Below are positions 34,572-45,932 of a stretch of DNA of 64,000 bases, one piece after another. The position numbers and the translations under genes are program-made. The DNA comes from Dyella kyungheensis (GTDB lineage: Bacteria > Pseudomonadota > Gammaproteobacteria > Xanthomonadales > Rhodanobacteraceae). The notes under the pieces are model-generated. The model was not told where the DNA came from. It saw nothing but the letters and a program-made list of their open reading frames with translations, and did no database searches. Each line of letters begins with the position of its first letter. Within the stretch, counting starts at the first letter, position 1. The DNA is taken from assembly GCF_016905005.1 (NCBI RefSeq), contig NZ_JADIKC010000001.1, positions 496,001 to 560,000 of the forward strand, given 5' to 3'.

Positions 34572-35606
34572 TCAAGACCAGGAGCAGACGACCTTGCCGC
34601 ACTTGCCGGCATCCATCAGGTCGAAGCCCTTCTGGAAATCGTCGATATGAATCTGGTGGGTGAGAACTTTCTGTAGCGGAAAGCCGGTGAGCACCATCTG
34701 GGTCATCTTGTACCAGGTCTCATACATGCGGCGGCCGTAGATGCCCTGCATGGTGAGGCCCTTGAAGATCACCTTGTCCCAGTCGATGCCGGCGCCCTTG
34801 GGCAGGATGCCGAGCAGCGCGATCTTGCCGCCGTGGTACATGCAATCGAGCATGTCGTTGAAGGCGCGCGGGTTGCCGCTCATTTCCAGGCCCACGTCGA
34901 AGCCTTCCATGTGCAGGTCCTTCATCACGTCTTTCAGCGACTGGTTGGCCACGTTCACCACGCGCGTGGCGCCCATGTCCGCCGCCAGCTTCAGGCGGTA
35001 ATCGTTGACGTCGGTGACCACCACGTTACGGGCGCCCACATGCTTGGCGATGCCCGCGGCGATGATGCCGATCGGGCCGGCGCCGGTGATCAGCACGTCT
35101 TCGCCGATCAGGTCGAATTCCAGCGCGCAATGCGCGGCATTGCCGTACGGGTCGAAGAAGGCGGCCAGTTCGGACGGGATCTGGTCCGGGATCGGCCACA
35201 GGTTCGAGGCCGGCATGGTCATGTATTCGGCGAAGGCGCCGTTGCGGTTCACGCCGATGCCCACGGTGTTCGGGCACAGGTGCTGGCGGCCGGCGCGGCA
35301 GTTGCGGCAGTGGCCGCAGACGATATGGCCCTCGGCCGACACGCGGTCGCCGATCTTGTAGCCGGTGACGCCCGGGCCGACCTCCACCACGCGGCCCACG
35401 AATTCGTGGCCGATGGTCAGGCCGGGCTTGATGGTGCGCTGGGACCACTCGTCCCACTTGTAGATGTGCAGGTCGGTGCCGCAGATCGCGGTCTTTTCCA
35501 GCTTGATCAGCACCTCGTTGGGGCCGACCTCGGGAACAGGCACTTCTTCCATCCAGATGCCCTGTTCGGGCTTGCGCTTGACCAGGGCTTTCATCATCTG
35601 AGGCAT
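34572..35606 (-). CDS. tdh: L-threonine 3-dehydrogenase
   Basis: This 344-residue zinc alcohol-dehydrogenase-family enzyme oxidises L-threonine to 2-amino-3-ketobutyrate with NAD. Catalytic-zinc ligands appear in [16 protein letters not shown] and [14 protein letters not shown]. The structural-zinc loop is [15 protein letters not shown] and the Rossmann motif [20 protein letters not shown]. The C-terminal GKVVCSWS is as in other Tdh. ATGs at 35606, 35597 and 35594 are all in frame; the last gives the family-typical MKALVKRKP start of about 340 residues. The product is the substrate of Kbl. It is divergent from the S46 peptidase gene. Confidence 0.95.
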   Translation of the reverse strand: MPQMMKALVKRKPEQGIWMEEVPVPEVGPNEVLIKLEKTAICGTDLHIYKWDEWSQRTIKPGLTIGHEFVGRVVEVGPGVTGYKIGDRVSAEGHIVCGHCRNCRAGRQHLCPNTVGIGVNRNGAFAEYMTMPASNLWPIPDQIPSELAAFFDPYGNAAHCALEFDLIGEDVLITGAGPIGIIAAGIAKHVGARNVVVTDVNDYRLKLAADMGATRVVNVANQSLKDVMKDLHMEGFDVGLEMSGNPRAFNDMLDCMYHGGKIALLGILPKGAGIDWDKVIFKGLTMQGIYGRRMYETWYKMTQMVLTGFPLQKVLTHQIHIDDFQKGFDLMDAGKCGKVVCSWS

Positions 35607-35748
35607 GGGGTTTCCGTGGGGGAAGGGCGGGAAAACTGACATTATAGAAGGCGGGGCACGGGCGCCGCTTCGTGCAGTGCAGCGTTGCCCCGAGGGGCGG
35701 GCAGGGCTATGGTCGCAATTTTTTGCGCCACCCGGCTCTAGGACAGGC

Positions 35749-37911
35749 ATGAAACGACCGACATTCACGCTGCTGGCGGCAGCATTGGGGCTAGCCATCG
35801 CCATTCCAACCCACGCCGACGAAGGCATGTGGATGCCCTCGCAGCTGCCGTCCATCGCCAAGCCGCTGCGCGAGGCGGGGTTCCAGGGCAACCCGGCCGA
35901 GCTGGCCGACCTGACCAAGGCGCCGCTCAATGCGGTGGTGAAGGTGGGCGGGGCCACCGGTTCGTTCATCAGCGACGACGGCCTGGTGCTGACCAACCAC
36001 CATGTCGCTTTCGGCGTGATCCAGTACAACAGCAACGCCCAGCGCGACCTGATCCAGAACGGTTTCGTCTCGCACGAGCGGGCCGAGGAGCTGCCGGCCA
36101 ACCCCGATTTCCGCCTGCGCGTGACCACCGGCTTCGACCGGATCAGCGACAAGGTGCTGGCCGCCGCCAAGGGCAAGACGGGGCGCGCCTACTTCGATGC
36201 CATCGATGCGATCAGCAAAGCGACGGTGGCCGAGTGCGAGCGCGAGTCCGGCATGCGCTGCAGCGTGGTCAACATGTTCTACGGCCGCGATTTCTACCTG
36301 GTGAAGCAGCTCGAGCTGCGCGATCTTCGCCTGGTCTACGCGCCGCCCCGCGCCATCGGCAACTACGGCGACGAAGTGGACAACTTCGTGTGGCCGCGGC
36401 ACGCGGGCGACTTCACCTTGTTGCGCGCCTATGTGGGCCCCGATGGCAAGCCGGCGGACTACGCCAAGGACAACGTTCCCTATCACCCGCCCGCGCATCT
36501 GCAGGTGGCACGGGATGGCGTGAAGGAAGGGGATTTCGTCATGCTGGCCGGTTATCCCGGCATCACCTATCGGCATCGCACGGCGGCCGAATTCGCCGAT
36601 CAGGTGCAATGGCGCCTGCCCACCACGGTTGAAGTGATGCAGCAGTTGGAACACGTCATCGAGGACACGGGACGCGACGACCGGCAAGCGGCCATCCGCT
36701 ACGCGTCGCAGCTGCAGTCGCTGAAGAACAACATCAAGCGCTTCCAGGGCGAACTGGATGGACTCAAGCGCAGCGACGCGGTCACCGTTCGCCGCAAGGA
36801 CGAGGACGCCATGCTGGCATGGCTGGCGGCCCAGCCGCAGGCGAGCAAGCTGCGTCCGCAGATCGACCAGGTCGGCCAGCTCATCGCCGCCGGCAATGCC
36901 ACGCGCGAGCGCGATCTGCTGCTCGGCATGATGCAAACGCAGACGCAATTGCTGCGCTCGGCCATCGTGTTGCAGCGATTGGCGCACGAACGTGGCCGGC
37001 CCGACGCGCAGCGCGAGGCAGGCTACCAGTTGCGTGACGAAGAACTGATCGCGGGCACGCTACGGCAAGTGCAGCGTCGCTACGATCCCGCGGTCGAGAG
37101 ACGTTTGTTGACCGCCTTGCTCACCCGCTACCAGAAGCTGCCCGACACACAGCGCGTGCCGGAGTTCGATGCCGCGTTCGGCCGCACGTCCGAAGCGTTG
37201 TCGCACAAGCTCGAGCAGGTCTACGGCGCCACGCAGCTGGGTGACGAAGCCGCGCGTCTGGGATGGCTGAAAGCCGATCCCGCCACGGTGGCCAAATCGG
37301 ATGACGCGCTGCTGGTGGTCGCCGCGCAGTTGCAGCCGGCGCTGCTGCGCATGGAAGACGAGCGCAAGTCGCACGAGGGCGATCTGCTGCGGCTACGCCC
37401 CGGCTACATGGACGCACTGATTGCCTATCGCCAGAAGCAGGGCCGTGCGGTCTACCCCGACGCCAATGCCACGCTGCGCGTGAGCTACGGCAAGGTGACG
37501 CCGCTCAAGGCGCGCGATGCAGTCACCTACGAACCGCTCACCACGACCGCGGGCATCGTCGAGAAGAACACCGGTGCGGTTCCGTTCGATGCGCCCAAGC
37601 CGTTGCTCGATGCCATCGCCAAGGGCGACTACGAGGGCTACGCCGAGGCCAAAACCCAGCAGATGCCGGTCGATTTCCTCAGCAACCTGGACACCACCGG
37701 CGGCAACTCCGGCTCGCCCGTGCTGAACGCGAAGGGCGAGCTGGTGGGACTCAATTTCGACAGCAACTGGGAAGCGGTGAGCGCGAGCTGGATGTTCGAC
37801 CCGCGTTACAAGCGCGCCATCCATGTCGACCTGCGTTATATGCGTTGGCTGATGGACAAGGTGTATCCGGCGCCGCAGTTGTTGAAGGAGATGGGTGTGC
37901 CGGCTCGCTGA
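35749..37911 (+). CDS. S46-family dipeptidyl aminopeptidase (DPP7/DPP11/DAP BII type)
   Basis: This 720-residue exported peptidase has a signal peptide ending in PTHADEG. Catalytic residues align with those of the S46 family: His85 in [11 protein letters not shown], Asp221 in [13 protein letters not shown], and Ser654 in [15 protein letters not shown]. These positions are within a few residues of His86, Asp224 and Ser657 of Pseudoxanthomonas DAP BII. It removes N-terminal dipeptides from peptides in the periplasm, feeding amino acid catabolism by non-fermenters. Whether P1 preference is hydrophobic (DPP7) or acidic (DPP11) is not decided here. A REPIN-like pair follows the stop. Confidence 0.93.
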   Translation: MKRPTFTLLAAALGLAIAIPTHADEGMWMPSQLPSIAKPLREAGFQGNPAELADLTKAPLNAVVKVGGATGSFISDDGLVLTNHHVAFGVIQYNSNAQRDLIQNGFVSHERAEELPANPDFRLRVTTGFDRISDKVLAAAKGKTGRAYFDAIDAISKATVAECERESGMRCSVVNMFYGRDFYLVKQLELRDLRLVYAPPRAIGNYGDEVDNFVWPRHAGDFTLLRAYVGPDGKPADYAKDNVPYHPPAHLQVARDGVKEGDFVMLAGYPGITYRHRTAAEFADQVQWRLPTTVEVMQQLEHVIEDTGRDDRQAAIRYASQLQSLKNNIKRFQGELDGLKRSDAVTVRRKDEDAMLAWLAAQPQASKLRPQIDQVGQLIAAGNATRERDLLLGMMQTQTQLLRSAIVLQRLAHERGRPDAQREAGYQLRDEELIAGTLRQVQRRYDPAVERRLLTALLTRYQKLPDTQRVPEFDAAFGRTSEALSHKLEQVYGATQLGDEAARLGWLKADPATVAKSDDALLVVAAQLQPALLRMEDERKSHEGDLLRLRPGYMDALIAYRQKQGRAVYPDANATLRVSYGKVTPLKARDAVTYEPLTTTAGIVEKNTGAVPFDAPKPLLDAIAKGDYEGYAEAKTQQMPVDFLSNLDTTGGNSGSPVLNAKGELVGLNFDSNWEAVSASWMFDPRYKRAIHVDLRYMRWLMDKVYPAPQLLKEMGVPAR

Positions 37912-37921
37912 GTCCCCAACC

Positions 37922-37994
37922 TGTGGGAGCGCACCCTGTGCGCGACAAGCGCCTCCACAGGGCGAGGCCGTCGCGCACAGGGTGCGCTCCCACA
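37922..37994. repeat. REPIN-like inverted repeat pair, copy 5
   Basis: The arms TGTGGGAGCGCACCCTGTG and reverse complement lie 10 bp after the S46 peptidase stop. The spacer, GCGCCTCCACAGGGCGAGGCC, appears again in reverse orientation within copy 6. Confidence 0.92.
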
Positions 37995-38076
37995 GTGAAT
38001 GTAGAGGGAAGGGTTCACGCCGGTTTCATCGCCCCGGGCGTGCAGTAGCAACTTCTTTCGGGGAGTTGGGGGCGTT

Positions 38077-38832
38077 ATGCAAGCTCACGAGCAAGCGTGT
38101 TGCGGCAGCGCGACCGACGGTTCGCGCCGCTCGCTGTTGAAGTCAGCCATCGGCGTGGCCGCCTTTGCCGCGGTGGGCGGCGTACCCTGGCTGCTCCCAG
38201 GCCTGGCGCAAGCCGCCGCCCTGAGCAAGGAACAGCGCGATGCGATGACGCCGGATCAGGTCATCGCCATGCTCAAGGAAGGCAACGAGCGCTTCCGTGC
38301 CGGCAAGATGCAAGGACACGACTATCTGGCACAGAAGCGGGCCAGTGCCGGCGGGCAGTATCCCGCCGCGGTCATCCTCAGTTGCATCGACTCGCGCGCA
38401 CCGGCGGAGATCATCCTGGATGCCGGTATCGGCGATACCTTCAACGCGCGCATTGCAGGCAACATCGCCAACGACGATCTGTTGGGAAGCCTCGAGTTCG
38501 CCTGTGCGTTGGCCGGCTCCAAGCTCGTGCTGGTGATGGGGCACACGGCGTGCGGCGCCATCAAGGGCGCCATCGACAACGCCAAGCTGGGCAACCTCAC
38601 CGGCCTGCTCGACAAGATCAAGCCCGCCGTCGCCGCCACCCAGTTCAGCGGCGAACGCACGAGCAAGAACGACGCCTTCGTGGATGCGGTGGCCGCCACC
38701 AATGTGCGTCAGACGGTGGAGGATATTCGTCGACGCAGCGACGTGCTTGCCGGCATGGAGAAGGACGGCAAGATCAAGATCGTCGGCTCGATGTACCACC
38801 TCGCCGGCGGCAAGGTGGAGTTCTACGCCTAG
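38077..38832 (+). CDS. Tat-exported beta-class carbonic anhydrase
   Basis: This 251-residue beta-carbonic anhydrase interconverts CO2 and bicarbonate. Zinc ligands and catalytic dyad are seen in AVILSCIDSRAPAEI (Cys, Asp, Arg) and VMGHTACGAIKGAID (His, Cys). The N-terminus carries a twin-arginine motif, GSRRSLLKSAIGVAA, followed by a hydrophobic stretch ending in AQAAA, so the folded zinc enzyme should be exported by Tat to the periplasm. A periplasmic beta-CA is less usual than a cytoplasmic one. It is flanked on both sides by REPIN-like pairs and has its own leader, so it appears monocistronic. Confidence 0.9.
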   Translation: MQAHEQACCGSATDGSRRSLLKSAIGVAAFAAVGGVPWLLPGLAQAAALSKEQRDAMTPDQVIAMLKEGNERFRAGKMQGHDYLAQKRASAGGQYPAAVILSCIDSRAPAEIILDAGIGDTFNARIAGNIANDDLLGSLEFACALAGSKLVLVMGHTACGAIKGAIDNAKLGNLTGLLDKIKPAVAATQFSGERTSKNDAFVDAVAATNVRQTVEDIRRRSDVLAGMEKDGKIKIVGSMYHLAGGKVEFYA

Positions 38833-38842
38833 TCGATCCTTC

Positions 38843-38915
38843 TGTGGGAGCGCACCCTGTGCGCGACGGCCTCGCCCGGTGGAGACGCTTGTCGCGCACA
38901 GGGTGCGCTCCCACA
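38843..38915. repeat. REPIN-like inverted repeat pair, copy 6
   Basis: It has the same arms as copies 3-5. The spacer CCTCGCCCGGTGGAGACGCTT is roughly the inverse of the copy 5 spacer. It lies between the carbonic anhydrase gene and miaA, with TAGAAT (possible miaA -10) shortly after. Confidence 0.92.
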
Positions 38916-38951
38916 GTGAGTAGTGCCTCGGTTCGCCGCTAGAATGCGTCG

Positions 38952-39899
38952 ATGCCGATCGATCAGCGCCCCCTGGCCGTATTCCTGATGGGCCCGACCG
39001 CGTCGGGCAAGACGGCGCTCGCCTGCGCCTTGAGCGAGCAGTTCCCGGTTGATCTGGTGAGCGTCGATTCGGCTCTGGTCTATCGCGGTCTCGATATCGG
39101 CGCGGCCAAGCCGGACGCGTCGACGCTGGCGCGCTACCCGCATCGACTGATCGACATTCGCGATCCCGCCCAGCCTTACTCGGCGGCGGATTTCCGCGGC
39201 GATGCGATGGCTGCGATGCAGGAAATCACGGCACAGGGCCGCGTGCCGCTGCTGGTCGGCGGCACCGGGCTCTATTTCCGCGCGCTGCAGCAAGGTCTTT
39301 CGCAGCTGCCCGAAGCCGATCCGATCCTGCGCGAGCGTTTCACGGCGCAGGCGGCGACCGAAGGATGGCCCGCGCTGCATGCGCGCCTGCAACGCCTGGA
39401 TCCGGCGGCGGCTGAGCGCATCGGGCCGAACGATGCGCAGCGCATCCAGCGTGCGCTGGAGGTGATCGAGCTCACCGGCCGCCCGTTGTCGGAACAGCAG
39501 CGTGGCGGCACCGGCGAGCGCTTCCCGTGGCGCGTGCTCAAGCTGGCGCTGGTTCCTGCGGGTCGCGCTCCATTGCACGAACGCATCGCCCGGCGCTTCG
39601 ACGGCATGCTGCAGGATGGTTTCCTCGATGAAGTTCGCGCCTTGCGTGCACGCGGCGACCTGCATGCCGATCTCCCCGCCATGCGCGCCGTGGGCTATCG
39701 ACAGGCGTGGGAGCATCTGGACGGCCAAACGAACGAGGCGGAATTTCGCGATCGCGGCATCTTCGCCACGCGCCAGCTCGCCAAACGCCAGATCACCTGG
39801 CTACGCGGCGTGCTCGACGCCCGGATGCTCGATCCAGAGCGTGCTGAGACGCGGAATCTTGCTGAAGAAGGCGTGCGAATGTTCTTGGGCGAGCAATAG
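38952..39899 (+). CDS. miaA: tRNA dimethylallyltransferase
   Basis: This 315-residue enzyme transfers a dimethylallyl group to N6 of adenosine 37 in tRNAs reading UNN codons. It shows the P-loop [19 protein letters not shown], the [17 protein letters not shown] motif, [18 protein letters not shown] and [16 protein letters not shown], and a C-terminal [17 protein letters not shown]. Length is normal. It heads the conserved miaA-hfq-hflX-hflK-hflC group; hfq starts 160 bp later. Confidence 0.97.
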   Translation: MPIDQRPLAVFLMGPTASGKTALACALSEQFPVDLVSVDSALVYRGLDIGAAKPDASTLARYPHRLIDIRDPAQPYSAADFRGDAMAAMQEITAQGRVPLLVGGTGLYFRALQQGLSQLPEADPILRERFTAQAATEGWPALHARLQRLDPAAAERIGPNDAQRIQRALEVIELTGRPLSEQQRGGTGERFPWRVLKLALVPAGRAPLHERIARRFDGMLQDGFLDEVRALRARGDLHADLPAMRAVGYRQAWEHLDGQTNEAEFRDRGIFATRQLAKRQITWLRGVLDARMLDPERAETRNLAEEGVRMFLGEQ

Positions 39900-40059
39900 T
39901 GTGCCGCGCAGTTCTCTAAACGTCTTTTTCACACCTGATGAAAGCGTGCATTTACTCTTTCATCAACGATTTAAAAGTGGTTAATATTCCTCGGCCTTGG
40001 ACCGGGGCGCGTCACGCGTCTTTTATCCCGGTCCGTCCGTTGCGAGGGGAGAACAAGAA

Positions 40060-40329
40060 ATGTCCAAAGGGCAATCGTTGCAAGATCCGTTTCTCAATGC
40101 GCTGCGTCGCGAGCGCGTTCCGGTCGCCATCTACCTGGTCAATGGCATCAAGCTGCAGGGCACGATCGAGTCGTTCGATCAGTTCGTGGTGTTGTTGCGC
40201 AACCAAGTGAGCCAGATGGTCTACAAGCATGCCATCTCCACCGTGGTGCCCAGCCGTAACGTCCGCATGGGCAATGGCCATGACGGCCCGGGCGACGCGC
40301 CGGGCGGTGCGCCCGAAGCGGAAGGTTGA
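40060..40329 (+). CDS. hfq: RNA chaperone Hfq
   Basis: This 89-residue Sm-like hexameric RNA chaperone pairs small RNAs with mRNAs. Both Sm motifs are visible: [20 protein letters not shown], then [20 protein letters not shown] and [20 protein letters not shown]. The short Gly/Pro/Asp-rich tail after NVRMGNGH is shorter than in enterobacteria. A GAGGGGAG ribosome-binding site precedes the ATG. In the 160-bp gap before it a 9-bp inverted repeat (TGATGAAAG / CTTTCATCA, 39936-39965) could be regulatory. Confidence 0.98.
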   Translation: MSKGQSLQDPFLNALRRERVPVAIYLVNGIKLQGTIESFDQFVVLLRNQVSQMVYKHAISTVVPSRNVRMGNGHDGPGDAPGGAPEAEG

Positions 40330-40425
40330 TTCCGCAGGGCGGTCGACCCATCTGAGTAGGGTAGGCGTTGCAAACCGGAATCCTCCGGCGGGCAGCGTAT
40401 CCACATACACTTCCCACTCCGATTC

Positions 40426-40455
40426 GTGCCGTGGACCCTTGACGGTCCACGGCAC
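40426..40455 (+). other. strong hairpin between hfq and hflX
   Basis: A perfect 12-bp stem GTGCCGTGGACC / GGTCCACGGCAC with a 6-nt loop has no T-run after it. It may attenuate or process the hfq-hflX transcript. Confidence 0.6.
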
Positions 40456-40484
40456 CGCGTCTTCATAAAGGTCCTCCCGCCCTC

Positions 40485-41795
40485 GTGTTTGATCGTCAAA
40501 AGAAAGGCGAACGCGCCATCCTCGTGCTCCCGCATTCCCGCGGCGAGGGCGATTCGGCCAGGCGCGCCGAAGAATTCGCCGAGCTCGTGCACTCGGCCGG
40601 TGCCGAGATCCTCGGCAGCATTCCGGCACGCATCGACGTGCCCAACCCGCGTTATTACATAGGTACCGGCAAGGCCGACGAGGTGGCCGAGGCCGCCCGG
40701 GCGCTCGAAGCCGACCTGGTTCTGGTCGATCACCTGCTGACCCCCGTGCAGGAGCGCAACCTCGAAAAGCTGCTCAACGTGCGCGTGGTCGACCGCGCCG
40801 GCCTGATCCTGGACATCTTCGCCCAGCGCGCCCGTTCGCACGAAGGCAAACTCGAAGTGGAGCTGGCCCAGCTCAAGCACCTCGCCACCCGGCTGGTGCG
40901 CGGCTGGACCCATCTGGACGCCCAGCGCGGCGGTGCCATCGGCAACCGAGGCCCGGGCGAAACCCAGCTGGAAACCGACCGTCGCCTGCTCGCCGAGCGG
41001 GTGAAGATGCTCACCAAGCGGCTGGAAAAGGTGCAGACCCAGCGCGTCCAACAGCGCCGCGCGAGACTGCGCAACACCGTGCCGAGGGTGGCCTTGGTCG
41101 GCTATACCAACGCCGGCAAGTCGACCCTGTTCAACGTGTTGACCGAAGGCGAGGTGTTCGCCGCCGACCTGCTGTTCGCCACGCTGGACCCGACCGTGCG
41201 CAAGCTCGACGGCCTGTCCTGCGGCCCGGCCGTGCTGGCCGACACGGTGGGCTTCATCCGCGAGCTGCCGCATGACCTGGTCGCGGCGTTCCGCGGCACC
41301 CTGGCCGAGGCGCGCGACGCGGATCTGCTGCTGCATGTGAGCGACGCCGCCGACGAGGAGCGCGAGCGCCTTGCCCGCGTGGTGGACAACGTGCTCGAGG
41401 AAATCGATGCCGGCGATCTGCCCCAGCTGCGGGTGATGAACAAGATCGACCTGGCCGGCAGCGAACCGCGCATCGACCGCGATGCCGAGGGCAAGCCCAC
41501 CACCGTATGGTTGTCGGCCGCGACCGGGCAGGGCCTGGACCTGCTCAAGCAGGCCCTGGGCGAGCTGCTTGGCGGCGCGCGCGTGCAGTCCGAGCTGCGC
41601 CTGCCGCATTCGGCAGGACGCCTGCATGCACGCCTGAAGGCCGCCGGGGCCATCGTCGGCGAGGAAGTCGACGAGGAGGGTTGGCGCTTGAACATCGATG
41701 CGCCGCGCAGCGTCATCGCGCCGCTCAGCGGGGGCAACGCCACCGAGGCGGCCTTGCTGCAACCGATCCTCGGCACGCCGGAAGAAGCCTTTTAA
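40485..41795 (+). CDS. hflX: ribosome-dissociating GTPase HflX
   Basis: This 436-residue GTPase binds and splits stalled ribosomes. An N-terminal HflX domain (ILVLPHSRGEGDSARRAEEF, YYIGTGKADEVAEAAR) leads to the GNRGPGETQLETDRR glycine-rich motif. The G domain has G1 in VALVGYTNAGKSTLFNVLT, G3 DTVGFI and G4 NKID. The start is a GTG at 40485, because no ATG lies near the family N-terminus. A REPIN-like pair separates it from hflK. Confidence 0.96.
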   Translation: MFDRQKKGERAILVLPHSRGEGDSARRAEEFAELVHSAGAEILGSIPARIDVPNPRYYIGTGKADEVAEAARALEADLVLVDHLLTPVQERNLEKLLNVRVVDRAGLILDIFAQRARSHEGKLEVELAQLKHLATRLVRGWTHLDAQRGGAIGNRGPGETQLETDRRLLAERVKMLTKRLEKVQTQRVQQRRARLRNTVPRVALVGYTNAGKSTLFNVLTEGEVFAADLLFATLDPTVRKLDGLSCGPAVLADTVGFIRELPHDLVAAFRGTLAEARDADLLLHVSDAADEERERLARVVDNVLEEIDAGDLPQLRVMNKIDLAGSEPRIDRDAEGKPTTVWLSAATGQGLDLLKQALGELLGGARVQSELRLPHSAGRLHARLKAAGAIVGEEVDEEGWRLNIDAPRSVIAPLSGGNATEAALLQPILGTPEEAF

Positions 41796-41822
41796 AAACA
41801 GGCCCCGGAGTAACCAAGCCCC

Positions 41823-41925
41823 TGTGGGAGCGCACCCTGTGCGCGACAGGCGCCCGAGCGGCTCGCGGAAACCATTTGTCGAGATGCCCCTGAGGCGCCT
41901 GTCGCGCACAGGGTGCGCTCCCACA
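41823..41925. repeat. REPIN-like inverted repeat pair, copy 7
   Basis: TGTGGGAGCGCACCCTGTG and its complement are separated by a longer spacer (about 55 bp) than in the other copies. The pair lies between hflX and hflK, inside an otherwise conserved gene block. Confidence 0.92.
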
Positions 41926-42104
41926 AGGATACGCAGCCTTGGGGAGGGAATCGCCGGCTGGCTCTGGTAGAATCGACGGTGTTTGTGCGGCCATCCGTGC
42001 CCAGGCACACAGCCACATCAAGCAGTCGACCCTATGTCAAAACCCGTGCAACGCGTTTTCCGGCCCATACAGCCGGCCTCCCAGCGGCCTCAAGGAGACT
42101 GACC

Positions 42105-43277
42105 ATGGCCTGGAACGAACCCGGTAATGGGCAACGTGATCCTTGGAACAAGAATCGCCAGCCGGGCAACAAGCCGGGGCTGGACGACGTCCTGAGGCAG
42201 CTGCGCAACCGCTTCGGCAAGCTGGGTGGCGGTGCCGGCGGCATCTTCACCATCCTGCTGGCGTTCGTGATCGTGTGGATCGCCATGAGCAGCTTCACCA
42301 TCGTGGATGCGCGCCAGGCCGGCGTGGTGCTGCGCTTCGGCAAGTACTCGCGCACCCTGCAGCCGGGTTTCCACCTCAAGTTCCCCGGTCCGATCGAAAC
42401 GGTGACCAAGGTTGGCGCCACCGAGATCCGTTCGGTCTCCGACAAGGTGCGCATGTTGACCAGCGACGAGAACATCATCTCGGTCGACTTCAACGTGCAG
42501 TACCAGGTGTCCGATTCGTACAAATACCTGTTCTCGCTCAGCGGCCCGCCGGAAGAGACGCTGCGCCAGGCGGCCGAAGCTGCCGTGCGCACGGTGGTGG
42601 GCGCCAACGTGATGGACAACATCCTCACCAGCCAGGGCGAAGTCGACGCCGTGGCGCCCGCGCCTGCCAGCAGCGTGGCCGCCGCCTCGTCCACGGCCGC
42701 GCCGGCTGTCGTGCCCGCCGCCGTCAAGGCGCAGACGCGCGACACCTTGCAGCAGCAGACCCGTGAAATCCTGCAGGCCACACTGGACGAATACGACGCC
42801 GGCCTGGTGGTGACCGACGTGAGCTTCCAGAACGTGGCCCCGCCGCAGGAAGTGAAGGACGCCTTCGACGACGTCAACGCCGCTCGCGAAGACAAGCAGG
42901 GCACCGAAAACAATGCGCGCGCCTACGCCAGCCAGGTCGTGCCTGTAGCGCGCGGCGACGCGTCGCGCATTGCTGCCGAGGCCCAGGGTTACGCCGCCGC
43001 CCGCGTGGCCACGGCCACCGGCGATGCCTCGCGCTTCAACCTGATCCTCAAGGAATACAAGGCAGCGCCGGACGTCACCCGCCGCCGCTTGTGGCTGGAA
43101 ACAGTCGAAGACGTGATGTCGAACAATCCCAAGGTGCTCGATGGTTCCGGCGGCCGCAACATGATCTATCTGCCGCTCGACCGTGCCACCGGCAAGGACA
43201 TCCAGGGCGTGGGCTCGGTGATGCAATCGGCTGCCGGCAGCGACAGCAACCTCGGCGGCAAGGAGAAGCAGCCATGA
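42105..43277 (+). CDS. hflK: FtsH protease regulator HflK
   Basis: This 390-residue SPFH/prohibitin-family membrane protein forms with HflC a large cage around the FtsH protease. A Gly/Pro/Asn-rich N-terminus (MAWNEPGNGQRDPWNKNRQP) precedes one membrane helix (IFTILLAFVIVWIAMSSF). The SPFH domain follows (VVLRFGKYSRTLQPGFHLKF), then an Ala-rich coiled coil. An Ala/Pro/Ser-rich segment (AVAPAPASSVAAASSTAAPA, about 182-203) interrupts the SPFH domain and looks like a lineage-specific insert. CAAGGAG supports the ATG, and TAGAAT at 41968-41973 is a possible -10. It overlaps hflC by 4 bp. Confidence 0.95.
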   Translation: MAWNEPGNGQRDPWNKNRQPGNKPGLDDVLRQLRNRFGKLGGGAGGIFTILLAFVIVWIAMSSFTIVDARQAGVVLRFGKYSRTLQPGFHLKFPGPIETVTKVGATEIRSVSDKVRMLTSDENIISVDFNVQYQVSDSYKYLFSLSGPPEETLRQAAEAAVRTVVGANVMDNILTSQGEVDAVAPAPASSVAAASSTAAPAVVPAAVKAQTRDTLQQQTREILQATLDEYDAGLVVTDVSFQNVAPPQEVKDAFDDVNAAREDKQGTENNARAYASQVVPVARGDASRIAAEAQGYAAARVATATGDASRFNLILKEYKAAPDVTRRRLWLETVEDVMSNNPKVLDGSGGRNMIYLPLDRATGKDIQGVGSVMQSAAGSDSNLGGKEKQP

Positions 43278-44143
43278 AGTTCGCCTCCGCCATCATCGCC
43301 GTGCTCGTGGTGCTGCTCGGCTTCAACAGCTTGTTCGTCGTGCACGAAGGACAGACCGCGCTCGTGCTGCAGTTCGGCCGCATCGTGCGCACCGGCGACC
43401 AGCCTGGCCTGCACGCGAAGTTGCCGTTCATCCAGCAGGTGATGACGTTCGACAACCGCATCCTTACCCTGGAAGCGCCGCCCGAGCGTTACTTCACCTC
43501 CGAGAAGAAGAGCGTCAACGTCGACTTCTACGTGAAGTGGCGCATTGCCGACAACGCTGCCTACTACCGCGCCACCGCCGGCGACGAACTGCAGGCAGCC
43601 AATCGCCTCACGCCGATCGTGAAGGATGCGCTGCGCTTCGAGTTCAACGGCCGCACCTTGCAGGAGCTGGTTTCCGCCGGCCGCAAGGACGTCACCGAAC
43701 GCGTGCGCAAGCAGACCGACGCGGCAGCCCGCAAGAACTTCGGCATTGCCGTGGTCGACGTGCGCATCAAGCGCATCGACCTGCCGGACGAAGTGAGCGA
43801 GTCGGTGTACAAGCGCATGCGCGCCGAGCGCACCCAGCTCGCCAACGAATTGCGCTACACCGGTCAGCAGGCCGCCGAAACCATCAAGGCCGACGCCGAT
43901 CGCCAGGCCCAAGTCGTGAAGGCCGAAGCCGAGCGCGATGCGGCCAAGGTGAAGGGCGAGGGCGATGCGCAGGCCGCGGCGATCTACGCGCAGGCTTATG
44001 GGCAGGATCCGGAGTTCTTCGCGTTCTATCGAAGCCTGGCCGCGTACCGTACCTCGTTCAAGGACGGCAAGGGCGTGCTGGTGCTGAGGCCCGATTCGGA
44101 ATTCCTGAAGTATTTCAGCGACGGCGCATCGTCCAAGCATTGA
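43274..44143 (+). CDS. hflC: FtsH protease regulator HflC
   Basis: This 289-residue partner of HflK has an N-terminal membrane helix (SAIIAVLVVLLGFNSLFVV), an SPFH domain with EGQTALVLQFGRIVRTG, a long charged coiled coil (RMRAERTQLANELRYTG, then QQAAETIKADADRQ) and a C-terminal FRSLAAYR-like segment (FYRSLAAYRTSFKDGKGVL). It starts inside the hflK stop codon (ATGA overlap), so translation is coupled and stoichiometry kept. A DUF2065 gene follows after 13 bp. Confidence 0.96.
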   Translation: MKFASAIIAVLVVLLGFNSLFVVHEGQTALVLQFGRIVRTGDQPGLHAKLPFIQQVMTFDNRILTLEAPPERYFTSEKKSVNVDFYVKWRIADNAAYYRATAGDELQAANRLTPIVKDALRFEFNGRTLQELVSAGRKDVTERVRKQTDAAARKNFGIAVVDVRIKRIDLPDEVSESVYKRMRAERTQLANELRYTGQQAAETIKADADRQAQVVKAEAERDAAKVKGEGDAQAAAIYAQAYGQDPEFFAFYRSLAAYRTSFKDGKGVLVLRPDSEFLKYFSDGASSKH

Positions 44144-44156
44144 GTGGTAACGGACG

Positions 44157-44342
44157 ATGTCGAGGGAGCTGGCCGGCGCGTTGTGCCTGGTGTTGGTGAT
44201 CGAGGGGCTGGTGTTGTTTGCCGCGCCGCGCGGGTGGCAAGCCACCATGCGCGAGGCAGCCAACATGAGCCCGCGCGCGCTGCGGCTGTTCGGCGCGGCC
44301 GCCATCGGCATCGGCCTGGTGGCGCTGCAGTGGGTGCATTGA
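44157..44342 (+). CDS. DUF2065-family small membrane protein
   Basis: This 61-residue protein has two hydrophobic helices (LAGALCLVLVIEGLVLFAAP and LFGAAAIGIGLVALQWVH) joined by RGWQATMREAANMSPRALR. The pattern LVLVIEG..F..P..W is typical of the DUF2065 (YjeT) family, whose gene is conserved between hflC and purA. Function unknown. It probably shares the hflKC transcript. Confidence 0.9.
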   Translation: MSRELAGALCLVLVIEGLVLFAAPRGWQATMREAANMSPRALRLFGAAAIGIGLVALQWVH

Positions 44343-44347
44343 ATTAA

Positions 44348-45820
<1,473 letters not shown>

Positions 45821-45842
45821 TTGATTGGCACGTAGGTAATAC

Positions 45843-45882
45843 AAACAAAAAGGCCTCGCGGAAGCGGGGCCTTTTTTGTTTG
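45843..45882 (+). terminator. intrinsic terminator after purA
   Basis: CAAACAAAAAGGCC and GGCCTTTTTTGTTTG pair around an inner GC helix, giving a hairpin followed or preceded by T/A runs. It could act on both strands, protecting the leftward gene at 45933. Confidence 0.9.
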
Positions 45883-45932
45883 TCCTGCGAGCCATACCGA
45901 TCGCCGACCGTATCGCGATAACTCAGGCGCAC

